A stretch of DNA of 64,000 nucleotides from Crocinitomicaceae bacterium (GTDB lineage Bacteria; Bacteroidota; Bacteroidia; Flavobacteriales_D; Crocinitomicaceae), in assembly GCA_021740085.1 (NCBI GenBank), contig JAIPAL010000001.1:62001-126000 (forward strand). Direction: 5' to 3'. Made by a program: the position numbers and the translations under genes. Positions 54,688 to 64,000 of this stretch are shown in pieces. Every line of letters starts with the position of its first letter. Positions within the stretch are counted from its first letter, which is position 1. The notes below the pieces were generated by a model. It ran no database searches. It was not told the DNA's origin and worked only from the letters and a program-made list of their open reading frames with translations.

Positions 54688-56130
54688 CTAGTAATTTCTA
54701 TAGTCATTCCATAACTGAGAGCGCAGCCCAACTGCCGGAAGATATTGCAAGGCATAAACTCCGTTTATTAAATCACACCGCCACCCCAATTCCCCAAAAA
54801 TAGCTAAGGCTCCTTTTTTAGAGATTAGGTAATTCAATTGAAGATTCGTTCGTACAAAATTAACTTTCTCGCCTTGCCCAATAAATACACCATAATCGTA
54901 TGGTCTTAAGGTATATGGCAGGTAATTATCCCCTCCATAACTTAGGTTGTTTTTGTCTAGTCCACATAAACCATAGGAAAGAAATAGTTTAAGGAACCAC
55001 TTTTTGTTTTGCCACTTAAATTCCCCAAGTATTTCTGCAAAATTAGCCCCTAGTGGATGACTTAAGGTACTATTGGAATTGCCATAATTTTGCAGAGGCG
55101 TAAGATGAGAATAGGTGTAAGGTCTTACAGCATTGCATTCCAAACGATAAAAAAACTTATTAGTACCTTCTCCTAACCATCCTTTTATACCAATCTGCCC
55201 ACCAATTTTATTTGCCCACCAACCCGAATTGTTTCGAAACTCAGACAGAAAAAACTCATCGAGGATAAACTGAGAATAAAGTCGGTGTTTTTTATATTTT
55301 AAAGTTATCCCTCCTCCAATTAAGACATTGTCAGATGAACCAATAGCGTATTCTTGTGGTCGATAAAAAACAAATGGATTTAAGTATTCTGGATCAAACC
55401 CCCGTTTAAGCAAGGTGTCTTTAGCTTGAAAAATCACTGATTCGAAAAAATTAACATTAAGCCACGGTGTTACATTCCAACTTAAAAAGTGACTCGACCC
55501 AAACTTTAAGCGTGTTTTGTTTTGATACTGCTCTGTCAGTCCCTGATAAAGGATTGTGTATTCAAGATGCCAAAAGTGAGTTTGCATTTTACCAAAAGCA
55601 TAGGGCTTTCCATAGTCACTTAGAAAAAGCGATCGTCCCCCTTCTCCGATGAAATTTTTATCTAGGCCTAGTTGGAAGTTGAAATATTTGTGAGGTTGAA
55701 AGGCAATTCTTCCCATTGGGGAAACTCCCATGATCGTATTTGGTTGATCATTATATTCTTGGTAGGGAACTTTAAAATTGTTTCCGGCCTCTTGGAAATA
55801 ACAAATTCCCCCCACCCGATAATACCATTTTTTACCGGGCGTTCCTTCTAGGAAAGCCCCCCCTCCAATTCTATAATGCGTTGCTTCATTATACTGTGCT
55901 CCAAGGTCTAAAACGGGGATGAGTGAGGTATTGTTTTTAAGTTTAAAACCGGCATTTTTCGCAACATTTAATTGAATGGTAGGGTAAAAGTTGTCATGGC
56001 GTGTTATTTGAGCTGTTATTAAGCTATCATTTGGCCGCGGTTCAAACAACCAATCTACCGCAATTTGTGCCCTCGAGATGGTGCAAATACAGCAAATAAA
56101 AATCGATAAAACGACCGCTTTAATAATCAT
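54688..56130 (-). CDS. Wzi-like capsule-assembly outer-membrane barrel (second of pair)
   Basis: A 480-residue exported barrel: signal peptide MIIKAVVLSIFICCICTISRAQ, then many amphipathic strands. It shares with the preceding gene the segment FIGEGGRSLFLSDYGKPY, typical of Wzi-like proteins that hold capsule at the cell surface; related proteins occur in gliding Bacteroidota. The start overlaps the upstream paralogue by 11 bases. It is the last gene of the long minus-strand unit. The Wzi assignment is by motif resemblance only. Confidence 0.62.
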   Translation of the reverse strand: MIIKAVVLSIFICCICTISRAQIAVDWLFEPRPNDSLITAQITRHDNFYPTIQLNVAKNAGFKLKNNTSLIPVLDLGAQYNEATHYRIGGGAFLEGTPGKKWYYRVGGICYFQEAGNNFKVPYQEYNDQPNTIMGVSPMGRIAFQPHKYFNFQLGLDKNFIGEGGRSLFLSDYGKPYAFGKMQTHFWHLEYTILYQGLTEQYQNKTRLKFGSSHFLSWNVTPWLNVNFFESVIFQAKDTLLKRGFDPEYLNPFVFYRPQEYAIGSSDNVLIGGGITLKYKKHRLYSQFILDEFFLSEFRNNSGWWANKIGGQIGIKGWLGEGTNKFFYRLECNAVRPYTYSHLTPLQNYGNSNSTLSHPLGANFAEILGEFKWQNKKWFLKLFLSYGLCGLDKNNLSYGGDNYLPYTLRPYDYGVFIGQGEKVNFVRTNLQLNYLISKKGALAIFGELGWRCDLINGVYALQYLPAVGLRSQLWNDYRNY

Positions 56131-57655
56131 TGTAATGGTTAATTAAACTTGTTCTTATACCCGCATTAAGCAGCAGATTTTTTTGATCAATAGAAGGAGA
56201 ATTAAATCGGTATGTTAAATTAGAAAAGACACTTAGATTAAGTTTTTTATTAATTTGATAAGAGAGTTCTACTTGTTCAAGTGCCAGCCAATTATTCTCA
56301 TTATCGCTATACTTGGTTATTGGCAAGAGGGTGTTTTTTTGATGATCGATCAATTGATATACAATTGATTTTCCTTCAATGCCAAAAGATTTCCACCTCC
56401 AATTTATTCGAAACACGATTTCTCTAAACCCATTTCCTTTGGTATGTGCTAAGGGTAAATTATACTGTGAATAAGAAAGAAATTGAGCCGGTGCCTGATA
56501 CATGTGGCTTGACACTTGATTGTATTCCATCTGCATGAAAAGGGATTTCAATCCAACGAATTCATAGGAACGGCCACCTAGTTGAAAAGCGGTCTCTATT
56601 TTCTTCCAACGTGCAAATGCCGCTTGTCCATAAAGCCGGATGTTGGAAGTAATCAACCAGTTGAAATTCAACCCTGTAATGGCATACGCGGTACTATCCG
56701 ACACAAGATGTGCTAAAAAGGGTACTGGGCTGTAATACAATGGATTTAAGGCACTTGTTTTAAGGGAATCCCCCTTTGCCCAAATTGCCCCATCAAATAA
56801 ACTAATTGTCAAACGGCTAGTTGCCGCAAAACTAATGTAATTTACAGCAAGCCCTTTCGCTTGGTAATTTCCTTCTACGGTCGTATAGTTTGGTTTACGC
56901 ACTAAATTTAATAAGCGACTTCGCAAGTAATTGAACGTCCATCGCGGAAAAAACTGATAGTCGACCCGAATGTATGGTGAGCCAACGGCATTATCAGAAA
57001 GCAATAGAGACCGGTATCCAGCCCCAATAAATTGCTGATTGTTTCCTGCCATCACAGTAATGTTTTTAGTTGCTCGGAATACAAAATTGCCAATTGCATA
57101 TCCATAATCAAAGCCGCCATTTTTAAATGGTTTGGTCCTTGCGGCGCCGGGTACAACTGCGTTTTGAACGTTGTATTGATTGTTGACGGTGGGATAAATT
57201 TCACCGTGTTCTTTCATGTAGGAATTTTCGTAAGAACTAAACCGCGCTTGATTTTCATAGAAGGAGGTCGAAAATGAAAACCGAGGAGTGATGTCTCCTA
57301 AAATTATAATTCCCCGGCTATTTTGATATAAAAATTGATTACTTGAATCTAGTAAATCCTTTCCCAAAGAAAAGTTGAAAAGTGGAGAAATCTCCAGTTT
57401 GAAATCTTCCCCTTTTACTTTAATGAGGTGCCCGTCTCTAAATCTTTTCGTTTTGACGGGGAGCAATGTGTCGTTTTGTCTTTCACCAAATGAACACGTC
57501 CATTTTTCTTGGCTCTTGCTTATTGGGAGAAATGATGCGCATGTATTTTTTTTATAGAGTTGGTCTTTAAAATAAGATCCAATGGGCTCCAATTGACTCT
57601 GCCCAGTGACGCAATGGCAAATTAAAATAAATAATAAGACAATTTTAGTATTCAT
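56120..57655 (-). CDS. Wzi-like capsule-assembly outer-membrane barrel (first of pair)
   Basis: A 511-residue exported barrel (signal peptide MNTKIVLLFILICHCVTGQ). Contains FIGAGYRSLLLSDNAVGSPY, the same motif as its downstream paralogue, and many strands with aromatic ends. It overlaps cysQ by 4 bases upstream and the paralogue by 11 bases downstream. As for its partner, capsule or exopolysaccharide attachment or gliding-surface assembly is plausible, not shown. Confidence 0.62.
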   Translation of the reverse strand: MNTKIVLLFILICHCVTGQSQLEPIGSYFKDQLYKKNTCASFLPISKSQEKWTCSFGERQNDTLLPVKTKRFRDGHLIKVKGEDFKLEISPLFNFSLGKDLLDSSNQFLYQNSRGIIILGDITPRFSFSTSFYENQARFSSYENSYMKEHGEIYPTVNNQYNVQNAVVPGAARTKPFKNGGFDYGYAIGNFVFRATKNITVMAGNNQQFIGAGYRSLLLSDNAVGSPYIRVDYQFFPRWTFNYLRSRLLNLVRKPNYTTVEGNYQAKGLAVNYISFAATSRLTISLFDGAIWAKGDSLKTSALNPLYYSPVPFLAHLVSDSTAYAITGLNFNWLITSNIRLYGQAAFARWKKIETAFQLGGRSYEFVGLKSLFMQMEYNQVSSHMYQAPAQFLSYSQYNLPLAHTKGNGFREIVFRINWRWKSFGIEGKSIVYQLIDHQKNTLLPITKYSDNENNWLALEQVELSYQINKKLNLSVFSNLTYRFNSPSIDQKNLLLNAGIRTSLINHYNDY

Positions 57656-58458
57656 TTATATTTAGCTATAAACCCCTTTGTTTTTGCTATAAAAAAAGGA
57701 TTGGTAAGGTCTTCTTTGTTATACTGCAATCGTGTTCCATCTATGGCGTGGTTTACTTCTCCTCCCAAGGCCTCTAAAATAGCTTGACCAGCAGCAATAT
57801 CCCATTCCATGGTAGGTGCAAAGCGAGGGTAAACATCTGCTTTTCCATTCGCAAGATCAAAAAACTTTAAAGAAGAACCCTTCGAAATGTATTCAACGTT
57901 TTTCGCTACCTGTACTACATCCTCGTAATATTTTTTTCCTAATTCAGAAGGATGGCTTCTGGAGCCAATCATATTTAAGGGGTTATTGATAGAACTCTTT
58001 TCTTGAATTTTTTTCCATTTTGAGGCTTCACTGACATCACTAAAAGCGCAGGTGAAAACCCCCATTTCTTTTCCACCAAATAGTATTTCTTCATATACTG
58101 GTGAGGCAATAAGTCCAAAAATAGGATACGCTCCTTCAATAAAGGCGATATTCACAGCAAATTCCCCATTTCTACTAACAAATTCCTTGGTCCCATCAAG
58201 TGGATCGACACACCAACAATTTTCCCAGCCCGACCTTTCCTTGTATGTTGTATGAATTGTTTCTTCGCTTGTAATGGGAAATCCTAGAGGAGACAAATAA
58301 TCGTTAATAATTTTTGAAGAGCTCAGATCGGCATTTGTTAAGGGAGAACCGTCTTCTTTGTAATCAAGGTCAATTACCCCATTGTAAATGCGCATTATTT
58401 CTGTCGAAGCCTCTATCGCGGCATGAATGGCAGTTAAATATTTTTCTTTAATTAACAA
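57652..58458 (-). CDS. cysQ: 3'(2'),5'-bisphosphate nucleotidase CysQ
   Basis: A 268-residue inositol-monophosphatase-fold enzyme. Metal and catalytic motifs: E65 region SEE, D85 and D88 in CVDPLDGTKEFV, the GSRSHPS loop typical of CysQ, and EWDIAAGQAILEALGG. It hydrolyses PAP to AMP and so removes a by-product of sulfate assimilation. It is in a unit with the CoA-transferase genes, 5 bases after scoB. No other sulfur genes are near. Confidence 0.92.
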   Translation of the reverse strand: MLIKEKYLTAIHAAIEASTEIMRIYNGVIDLDYKEDGSPLTNADLSSSKIINDYLSPLGFPITSEETIHTTYKERSGWENCWCVDPLDGTKEFVSRNGEFAVNIAFIEGAYPIFGLIASPVYEEILFGGKEMGVFTCAFSDVSEASKWKKIQEKSSINNPLNMIGSRSHPSELGKKYYEDVVQVAKNVEYISKGSSLKFFDLANGKADVYPRFAPTMEWDIAAGQAILEALGGEVNHAIDGTRLQYNKEDLTNPFFIAKTKGFIAKYK

Positions 58459-58463
58459 GTGTC

Positions 58464-59120
58464 TTAGAGTTGCATTTCAGGCACAAATTCAGGCACAATT
58501 AACAGCCCTTCTGTTTTGCCTACAATTTCCTCAACGGACACGCCTGGAGCTCGCTCAATTAAGTGAAAAGCCCCATCAATGATTTCCAGAACGGCTAGTT
58601 CAGTAACGATTTTTTTTACACATCCTACACCGGTTAATGGAAGTGTACAGTTTTTTAATAATTTAGATTCGCCAGCCTTGTTACTGTGCATCATTGCGAC
58701 AATAATATTATCCGCAGATGCAACAAGGTCCATTGCGCCACCCATTCCCTTCACCATTTTACCAGGAATTTTCCAATTGGCAATGTCTCCATTTTGTGAA
58801 ACCTCCATGGCCCCCAATACAGTCAGTTGAACGTGTTGTCCACGGATCATCGCAAAGGATTCTGCAGAATCAAAAAAAGAAGCCCCCGGAAGCGTAGTTA
58901 TTGTTTGTTTCCCCGCATTAATTAGATCCGCATCCTCTTCCCCTTCAAAAGGAAAGGGCCCCATTCCAAGTACACCATTTTCTGATTGAAACTCTACTTC
59001 AATCCCTTCGGGAATATAATTTGCGACCAAAGTAGGAATTCCAATGCCAAGATTGACATACCAACCGTTACGTAATTCTTGCGCAATTCTTTTCGCTATA
59101 CCTATTTTATCAAGTGCCAT
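58464..59120 (-). CDS. scoB: 3-oxoacid CoA-transferase subunit B
   Basis: A 218-residue beta subunit with the catalytic glutamate E47 in QSENGVLGMGPFP (the SENG motif) and GGAMDLVAS. With subunit A it transfers CoA from succinyl-CoA to acetoacetate (SCOT) for ketone-body or 3-hydroxybutyrate use. It starts directly after scoA with no gap. AtoA-type acetate CoA-transferase is an alternative. Confidence 0.92.
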   Translation of the reverse strand: MALDKIGIAKRIAQELRNGWYVNLGIGIPTLVANYIPEGIEVEFQSENGVLGMGPFPFEGEEDADLINAGKQTITTLPGASFFDSAESFAMIRGQHVQLTVLGAMEVSQNGDIANWKIPGKMVKGMGGAMDLVASADNIIVAMMHSNKAGESKLLKNCTLPLTGVGCVKKIVTELAVLEIIDGAFHLIERAPGVSVEEIVGKTEGLLIVPEFVPEMQL

Positions 59121-59819
59121 TTAATCTTTTTTTCTTACCGTTCTCTGCTCAATTCTTTTTTCAAACACTTCCCCTTGAAAAATGCGCTGAACGAATATAC
59201 CAGGAGTATGAATTTGATTTGGGTCAAGTGTCCCAGCAGGCACCAACTCTTCCACTTCTGCAATGGTTATTTTTCCAGCCATCGCCATCAAAGGGTTGAA
59301 ATTTCTGGCTGAGGCCTTGTAGATTAAGTTGCCAGCAGTATCTCCCTTCCATGCCTTTACGATAGCAAAATCAGCTGTTAATGCACTTTCGAGAATATGA
59401 GGTTTCCCATTGTAAATCCGCGTTTCTTTTCCCTCAGCGATCTCCGTTCCAAATCCTGCAGGCGTATAAAAAGCGGGAATACCCGCTCCTCCAGCGCGAC
59501 ACCTTTCTGCTAAACTACCTTGTGGAATAAGATCAACTTCTAATTCGCCAGAAAGCATTTGTCTTTCGAATTCATCATTTTCACCCACATAAGAACTAAT
59601 CATTTTTTTGATTTGTTTTGATTCTAATAACAAACCAAGTCCAAAACCATCTACGCCAGCATTATTTGAAATGCAGGTGAGGTTCTTCTTACCTTTTTTT
59701 ACCAGCTCCAGTATTGAGTTTTCAGGAATTCCACATAAACCAAACCCTCCAAGCATGAGGGTCATCCCGTCTTCTATTCCATCGAGTGCGGCACTTACAT
59801 TAGCTACTACTTTATCCAT
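59121..59819 (-). CDS. scoA: 3-oxoacid CoA-transferase subunit A
   Basis: A 232-residue alpha subunit of family I CoA-transferases: [13 protein letters not shown] at the N-terminus, [37 protein letters not shown], and [19 protein letters not shown]. Paired directly with scoB. It follows the PBP1A gene by 3 bases on the minus strand, an unusual link between peptidoglycan synthesis and ketone-body metabolism. Confidence 0.93.
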   Translation of the reverse strand: MDKVVANVSAALDGIEDGMTLMLGGFGLCGIPENSILELVKKGKKNLTCISNNAGVDGFGLGLLLESKQIKKMISSYVGENDEFERQMLSGELEVDLIPQGSLAERCRAGGAGIPAFYTPAGFGTEIAEGKETRIYNGKPHILESALTADFAIVKAWKGDTAGNLIYKASARNFNPLMAMAGKITIAEVEELVPAGTLDPNQIHTPGIFVQRIFQGEVFEKRIEQRTVRKKD

Positions 59820-59822
59820 TTT

Positions 59823-62309
59823 TTAAAAATCATTATCAAAAGGCACGTCGCCCTCATCAATTACCTCATCGACTATGACGTCTGCGCATTCGTATTTTTT
59901 GGGGTCATAGTCTGGTGGCTCTGCAAAATCTAATGTAGACAAACCAATGTGTGCATCTTTATACACTTGTTTCATATACAAGCCATAAATTGGCAATGCC
60001 ATACGTGCTCCTTGCCCAAAATTCATGGATTTAAATCGTACAGATCGGTCTTCAGCTCCCACCCAAATACCTGTAACTAAATCAGGGGTAATTCCAATAA
60101 ACCAACCATCTGAATTGTTTTGCGTCGTTCCTGTTTTGCCTGCTGTTGGTGCAATAGTACCGTATTTACCACTTCTTAAACTGGCACCCGTTCCCCGCTC
60201 AATTACTCCCTTCATCATCTTTAAGATTTCATATGCAACAGTTGAACTCAGCGCCTGATTTTTCTCTTCGGTTGCTTCATAAATGACCTTTCCATTACGG
60301 TCTTCAATTCGAGCAATAATTGTTGGCTTAACATAGACCCCATTATTGGGAAAAATACATTGTGCTGCAACAAGCTCGTAGAGCGATAGGTCCATACTGC
60401 CTAAGCACATGGAAGGGACCACATCATTTTTTCTAAGAGAAATTCCTGCACTTTTAAGTAGTTTTTCAATTTGATACGGCCCACCAGTTTTTCTTAGCGG
60501 ATTAAAAGCGCCCATCCTAGCCATTACCGCTACTGTTGTTGGATTAGACGAAAGGGCAAGACCATCGCGCATTGTAGCAGCCGGAGTTCCTTCCGGGCAA
60601 TATTTTCCAACGATATTATTATTATTATTGACTAAGTTTAAGCAATATTCTTCTGCTCCAAATGTTGAACAAGGATTTACAACACCCATAGAAAGTGCAG
60701 CGGCATAAACAAACGGTTTAATCGTTGATCCCACTTGTCTTTTTCCGAGCCTAACGTGATCATACGCAAAGTGAGAAAAGTTAATTCCACCGACCCACGC
60801 CCTAACAAAACCCGTCCCGGGTTCTATAGAAACCAAACCAGCATGTAAGAATGCTTTATAATACCTGATAGAATCGTTTGGTGACATGATAGTATCGCAT
60901 TTCCCTTTCCAAGAAAACACGCTCATAGCAACTTTTTGATTAAAAACCCGCGCAATATCATTTTCACTATAGCCGGCAGCCACCAAGTTCTTGTATCGGT
61001 CAGTTGACTTCCTCGCGCTACTCATAATTTGATTTACCATTGCTTGGTTAATATCATTGGAGAAGGGGTAGTTTTTTAAGCCCCTATTATTTTGATTAAA
61101 GGCAGGTTGAAGCGTTTTTTTTACATGCTCCTCCACGGCATTTTCTGCGTATTTTTGCAACTTAGAATTAATCGTAGTATAAATTTTCAATCCGTCGCTA
61201 TATATATCATAAGGTCGCCCATCCTCTCTCGCAATCTTCAGAACGCCATCTTTCTTTTCTAATAGAAGGGTGGTCAACTCTTTCCTCAGTGACTCTTTAA
61301 AATATGCCCCAGCCCCATTTTTATGGTCGACCACTTGATAATTAATTTCTAAAGGAAGTAATGAGAGTGAGTCAAATTCTGCTTTGCTTAATTTATTAAT
61401 TATGGCCTCGTTATTTTTTGTGCTATTTTTCAACCATTGAAACAATACCTGATTCCGCCTTAACAATGCTCTTGTAGAATCTGTGGCCCTAGCCTCAAGA
61501 ATTTGACTCAAAGAAACGGCGCTTGGTTCAATCTCTAAATTAGCAGCAATTTTTCTTCGGTAGTTTGTTACTTTATATTTGTATGGATTAAAAAGGCTTG
61601 GGTTCTTGCACATACCAATAAGCATAGCGGCCTCATTCTTTGATAAATCTTTCGGGGTTTTATTAAAGTATACCTTAGCAGCATTTTCGATTCCGACAGC
61701 ATTGTATAAAAAATCAAATTGATTGAGGTACATGGTTATAATTTCCTCTTTTGTATAGATTGATTCAAGCCGCGTGGCAATAATGTTTTCTCTTGCCTTT
61801 TCGCTTAAGCGACTAAGTTTTCCAAAAACGCCCCCAAAAATTCTGGTCCTTTCCTCCCCATTTGCTCTTGCAATCTCATCACGCTGTCTTTGTTGCAAAG
61901 TAAATAACAACTTTGCTAATTGTTGTGGAATTGTAGAGGCTCCTCCAGACCTTCCTAAAGAGGACAATGACCTTGCAAGGGATCGAAAATCTACACCAGA
62001 ATGTTTCATGAAGCGCTCATCTTCAGTCGCAATTAAAGCGTCAAAGACGTAAGGAGAAATGTCTTTGTAATTGGCACTTGTTCTATTAATTTGCCAATAG
62101 CGCCCCAGTGTATCTCCTTCCTGCCCAAAAATCAATGATGCTTGTAACTCAGGGGGGTTATCTAACATAGAAATCGGAGGTAAATCACTCTCTGATTGAA
62201 AAAGCAATAGGCACGAAATAAAAAGGAAGGGAAAAAGTCCCACACTCCAAAAAACGATGGTCATTTTCCTCTTTTTACTATCTGAAAGAGCTAAAGGTGT
62301 ACTTTTCAT
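59823..62309 (-). CDS. Bifunctional penicillin-binding protein 1A-type (GT51/transpeptidase)
   Basis: An 828-residue class A PBP. Membrane anchor at about 15-33. The GT51 glycosyltransferase has E96 in ATEDERFMKHSG and GASTIPQQLAKLL. The transpeptidase has nucleophile S528 (GSTIKPF), SSNPTTV as the SxN-type motif, and K725 in GKTGTTQ. It polymerises glycan strands and cross-links stem peptides. The length fits PBP1A of Bacteroidota. It starts 24 bases after rodA in the mrdA-rodA unit, so wall synthases for elongation are co-encoded. Confidence 0.92.
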   Translation of the reverse strand: MKSTPLALSDSKKRKMTIVFWSVGLFPFLFISCLLLFQSESDLPPISMLDNPPELQASLIFGQEGDTLGRYWQINRTSANYKDISPYVFDALIATEDERFMKHSGVDFRSLARSLSSLGRSGGASTIPQQLAKLLFTLQQRQRDEIARANGEERTRIFGGVFGKLSRLSEKARENIIATRLESIYTKEEIITMYLNQFDFLYNAVGIENAAKVYFNKTPKDLSKNEAAMLIGMCKNPSLFNPYKYKVTNYRRKIAANLEIEPSAVSLSQILEARATDSTRALLRRNQVLFQWLKNSTKNNEAIINKLSKAEFDSLSLLPLEINYQVVDHKNGAGAYFKESLRKELTTLLLEKKDGVLKIAREDGRPYDIYSDGLKIYTTINSKLQKYAENAVEEHVKKTLQPAFNQNNRGLKNYPFSNDINQAMVNQIMSSARKSTDRYKNLVAAGYSENDIARVFNQKVAMSVFSWKGKCDTIMSPNDSIRYYKAFLHAGLVSIEPGTGFVRAWVGGINFSHFAYDHVRLGKRQVGSTIKPFVYAAALSMGVVNPCSTFGAEEYCLNLVNNNNNIVGKYCPEGTPAATMRDGLALSSNPTTVAVMARMGAFNPLRKTGGPYQIEKLLKSAGISLRKNDVVPSMCLGSMDLSLYELVAAQCIFPNNGVYVKPTIIARIEDRNGKVIYEATEEKNQALSSTVAYEILKMMKGVIERGTGASLRSGKYGTIAPTAGKTGTTQNNSDGWFIGITPDLVTGIWVGAEDRSVRFKSMNFGQGARMALPIYGLYMKQVYKDAHIGLSTLDFAEPPDYDPKKYECADVIVDEVIDEGDVPFDNDF

Positions 62310-62333
62310 GCCTTAAAATTACAGAATAATCAT

Positions 62334-63728
62334 TTACAACATGTCTTTTCTTTGACTATCTAATTTGAGTAAAATAAAAATCATTATGCAAAAAGATAAA
62401 ATAGAAGATCCACCGTAACTAAAAAACGGAAGCGGGATACCAATAACTGGCGCAAACCCTATGTTCATTCCGATATTAATGGCAAAATGATAAAATAAAA
62501 TCATGGCTACACAGTACGCATAAATTCGATTGAACGCCAAACGTTGTCTTTCAGCAATATATATAATTCTCATGAGCATGAAAATATAAATAAATACAAG
62601 TAAGATGCTTCCTAAAAACCCCCACTCTTCCGCATAGGGACAAAAGATAAAGTCGGTTTCACTTTCTGGCACGTGGTTACTTTTTAAACTGGAAACAGAA
62701 GCTTCTTTGTATCCTTTTCCGAATGCCCCACCTGACCCAACAGCCGCCATAGCCCTGTTGCGATTGTAGTCCCTTCCATCCGGATCTTCTTTTAGGCCTA
62801 ATACAAGTTCAATGCGATCCCTTTGATGCTTCGCCAAGCTAGAAAAAGCGGTGGACACAAAAAGGGTAATTCCTGATGTAATAATAAATCCCAGTGCAAT
62901 TACCAAAAGAATCCTTGAACGATCTCTTTTTACACTGAATTGACGAATAAATAGCAGGGCTAAAAGTGAAAAAATAAATAAGCTTATGATGATTCCAGTA
63001 GGTCCTTTAAAAGTAGTGTTGGGAAAAAACCAGGGGTGAAAACTTGTATTGCTAAGAACTAAGGTTAAAACACAAAGAAACAAGAAGCAAAATAGTACAG
63101 GGATAAAGTGACTGCCTAGCCATGTTGACTTAAATTTTATTCCGGGAATGGAGTTCAATACCCCCAAAATTATAGGGTCAAAGGTTAATCCCTCACGGTA
63201 CATGACAAAAAGAAAAGAACTAAAAACGACTAATGTTCCAGCGTCCGGTTGCATAGCAACGAGGATAGAGGGAATAAAAAAGATTAAACAAGCCAAAAGA
63301 ACAGTTTTAGTTGTTTGCAATTTAACCACGAGCTCGCTTATATATTTAGATAAGAGGAGTGCAGTAGCAATTTTTGCAAATTCAGCGGGCTGGACACCCA
63401 TTGACCCAACACCAAGCCATGCTCTCGCGCCATTTATTGGTGGCATAAATAGAACAATAACAAGAAGAATTAGCGTAACAAGATAAACAGGAAAGGCCAC
63501 CTTCCTATAAATGTCCGCATCAATTAAAAAAATGAGTAGCCCTGCAAAGAATGAGATGCCTAACCATAAAAGCTGCTTTCCATATTTTTCACTTAGGGCA
63601 AAAATAGCGGGGTGATCTTCGTTAAAAGCAACCGAATAAATGGTTGCCATACCAAAAATAATTAAGATAATAAATGAAACAAATAATGGCCAATCTATAT
63701 TGGTAATGATTGAATCGCTTTTTCTCAT
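62334..63728 (-). CDS. rodA: Rod-shape-determining SEDS glycosyltransferase RodA
   Basis: A 464-residue SEDS protein with 10-12 membrane segments. Motifs: INGARAWLGVGSMGVQPAEF near the N-terminal third, then FGKGYKEASVSSLK, VPESETDFIFCPYAEEWG and GIPLPFFSYGGSS at the C-terminus, which carry the catalytic features of SEDS polymerases. An extra membrane/loop insertion before the HxxDR-like part is common in Bacteroidota. It overlaps mrdA by 4 bases (ATGA) and works with it as a polymerase-transpeptidase pair. Confidence 0.93.
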   Translation of the reverse strand: MRKSDSIITNIDWPLFVSFIILIIFGMATIYSVAFNEDHPAIFALSEKYGKQLLWLGISFFAGLLIFLIDADIYRKVAFPVYLVTLILLVIVLFMPPINGARAWLGVGSMGVQPAEFAKIATALLLSKYISELVVKLQTTKTVLLACLIFFIPSILVAMQPDAGTLVVFSSFLFVMYREGLTFDPIILGVLNSIPGIKFKSTWLGSHFIPVLFCFLFLCVLTLVLSNTSFHPWFFPNTTFKGPTGIIISLFIFSLLALLFIRQFSVKRDRSRILLVIALGFIITSGITLFVSTAFSSLAKHQRDRIELVLGLKEDPDGRDYNRNRAMAAVGSGGAFGKGYKEASVSSLKSNHVPESETDFIFCPYAEEWGFLGSILLVFIYIFMLMRIIYIAERQRLAFNRIYAYCVAMILFYHFAINIGMNIGFAPVIGIPLPFFSYGGSSILSFCIMIFILLKLDSQRKDML

Positions 63729-64000
63729 GGGCGACGAATATTTGACAATGTTGTTTCAATTATAAGTTTTTCACTATCCTTATTTGTCACTTTATTAAAC
63801 AAGTATTTTTCGATTATTAAACTAGCAATGGGAGCCGCCCAGGCACCCCCAGCCCCAGCATTTTCTACAAAAATCGCCAACGCAATTTTTGGGTTGTCCA
63901 TAGGGGCAAAGGCAATAAAAACAGAATGATCTTGTCCTTGAGAATTTTGTACAGTCCCTGTCTTTCCGCAAACCACCACCTCTTCCAATCGAGCGGCACT
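63725..64000 (-). CDS. mrdA: Penicillin-binding protein 2 (MrdA), C-terminal part
   Basis: The minus strand frame is open through the window edge (last codons SAARLEEVVVCGKTG), so the N-terminal transpeptidase part lies outside. The visible 91 residues hold the conserved KTGTVQNSQGQDHSVFIAF motif (third penicillin-binding motif, KTGT) and the typical IALAIFVENAG strand followed by APIASLIIEKYL. The stop overlaps the rodA start by 4 bases, the usual mrdA-rodA order. PBP2 cross-links the glycan made by RodA. Confidence 0.88.
   Translation of the reverse strand, partial: SAARLEEVVVCGKTGTVQNSQGQDHSVFIAFAPMDNPKIALAIFVENAGAGGAWAAPIASLIIEKYLFNKVTNKDSEKLIIETTLSNIRRP

Overview
The window is a chromosomal segment of an AT-rich member of the Bacteroidota, most likely class Flavobacteriia (something like Crocinitomicaceae; the genus cannot be fixed from sequence alone). 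The signs are: several secreted proteins ending in the type IX secretion (T9SS) C-terminal domain, a PorZ-like T9SS protein, Bacteroidota-type promoters (TAnnTTTG with an upstream TTG), the gene order ftsX-DUF3098-uppP-truB, the block DUF4175/ATPase-ybeY-mnmG, a long-form IspG and little Shine-Dalgarno signal. I see no rRNA, tRNA, CRISPR array, insertion sequence or prophage.

Layout. 1-2.8 kb: the start of an IgGFc-binding-like surface protein and a glycine-rich T9SS protein. 2.9-12 kb (minus strand): truB, uppP, DUF3098, ftsX, long ispG, a 1197-residue histidine kinase and udk. 12-16.5 kb: a redoxin, a trypsin-like T9SS protease and hemW, converging on rpiB. 16.5-17.1 kb: a 602-base, very AT-rich gap. 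17.1-24.3 kb: a DUF4175 coiled-coil protein, an RsbW-like ATPase, ybeY, mnmG and a 2-hydroxyacid dehydrogenase. A perfect ParB-binding parS site and a near-perfect one lie at the ybeY/mnmG junction, and a degenerate copy lies 6 kb further on, so this region is probably close to the replication origin. 24.3-32.3 kb (minus): a secreted amidase, an outer-membrane barrel and a TPR protein. 32.4-38 kb: ftsE, phoH, an S41-like peptidase, and an aminotransferase/omega-amidase pair for methionine salvage. 38-45.2 kb: a T9SS adhesin, then an envelope-glycan cluster (YqaA-like protein, two large polytopic GT-C-like proteins, a HAD phosphatase and a decaprenyl-phosphate phosphoribosyltransferase-like UbiA protein). 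45.3-52.5 kb: porZ, a bacilliredoxin, an ArsC/Spx-like protein, a flippase, an enoyl-CoA hydratase and a CotH-type T9SS protein. 52.5-53.9 kb: three tandem tail-less ssb genes behind an unusual upstream region. 53.9-64 kb (minus): a YARHG lipoprotein and a probable operon mrdA-rodA-PBP1A-scoA-scoB-cysQ and two Wzi-like barrels.

Much of the window serves the envelope: lipid-carrier recycling (uppP), isoprenoid supply (ispG), peptidoglycan synthesis (RodA, PBP2, PBP1A), division (FtsE, FtsX), export (PorZ and its T9SS cargo) and polysaccharide handling. The two places most worth a second look are the ssb trio, with helically phased CGA repeats upstream and a GC-rich hairpin inside, and the UbiA/HAD/GT-C cluster, which resembles a polyprenyl-phosphate-pentose glycosylation pathway.
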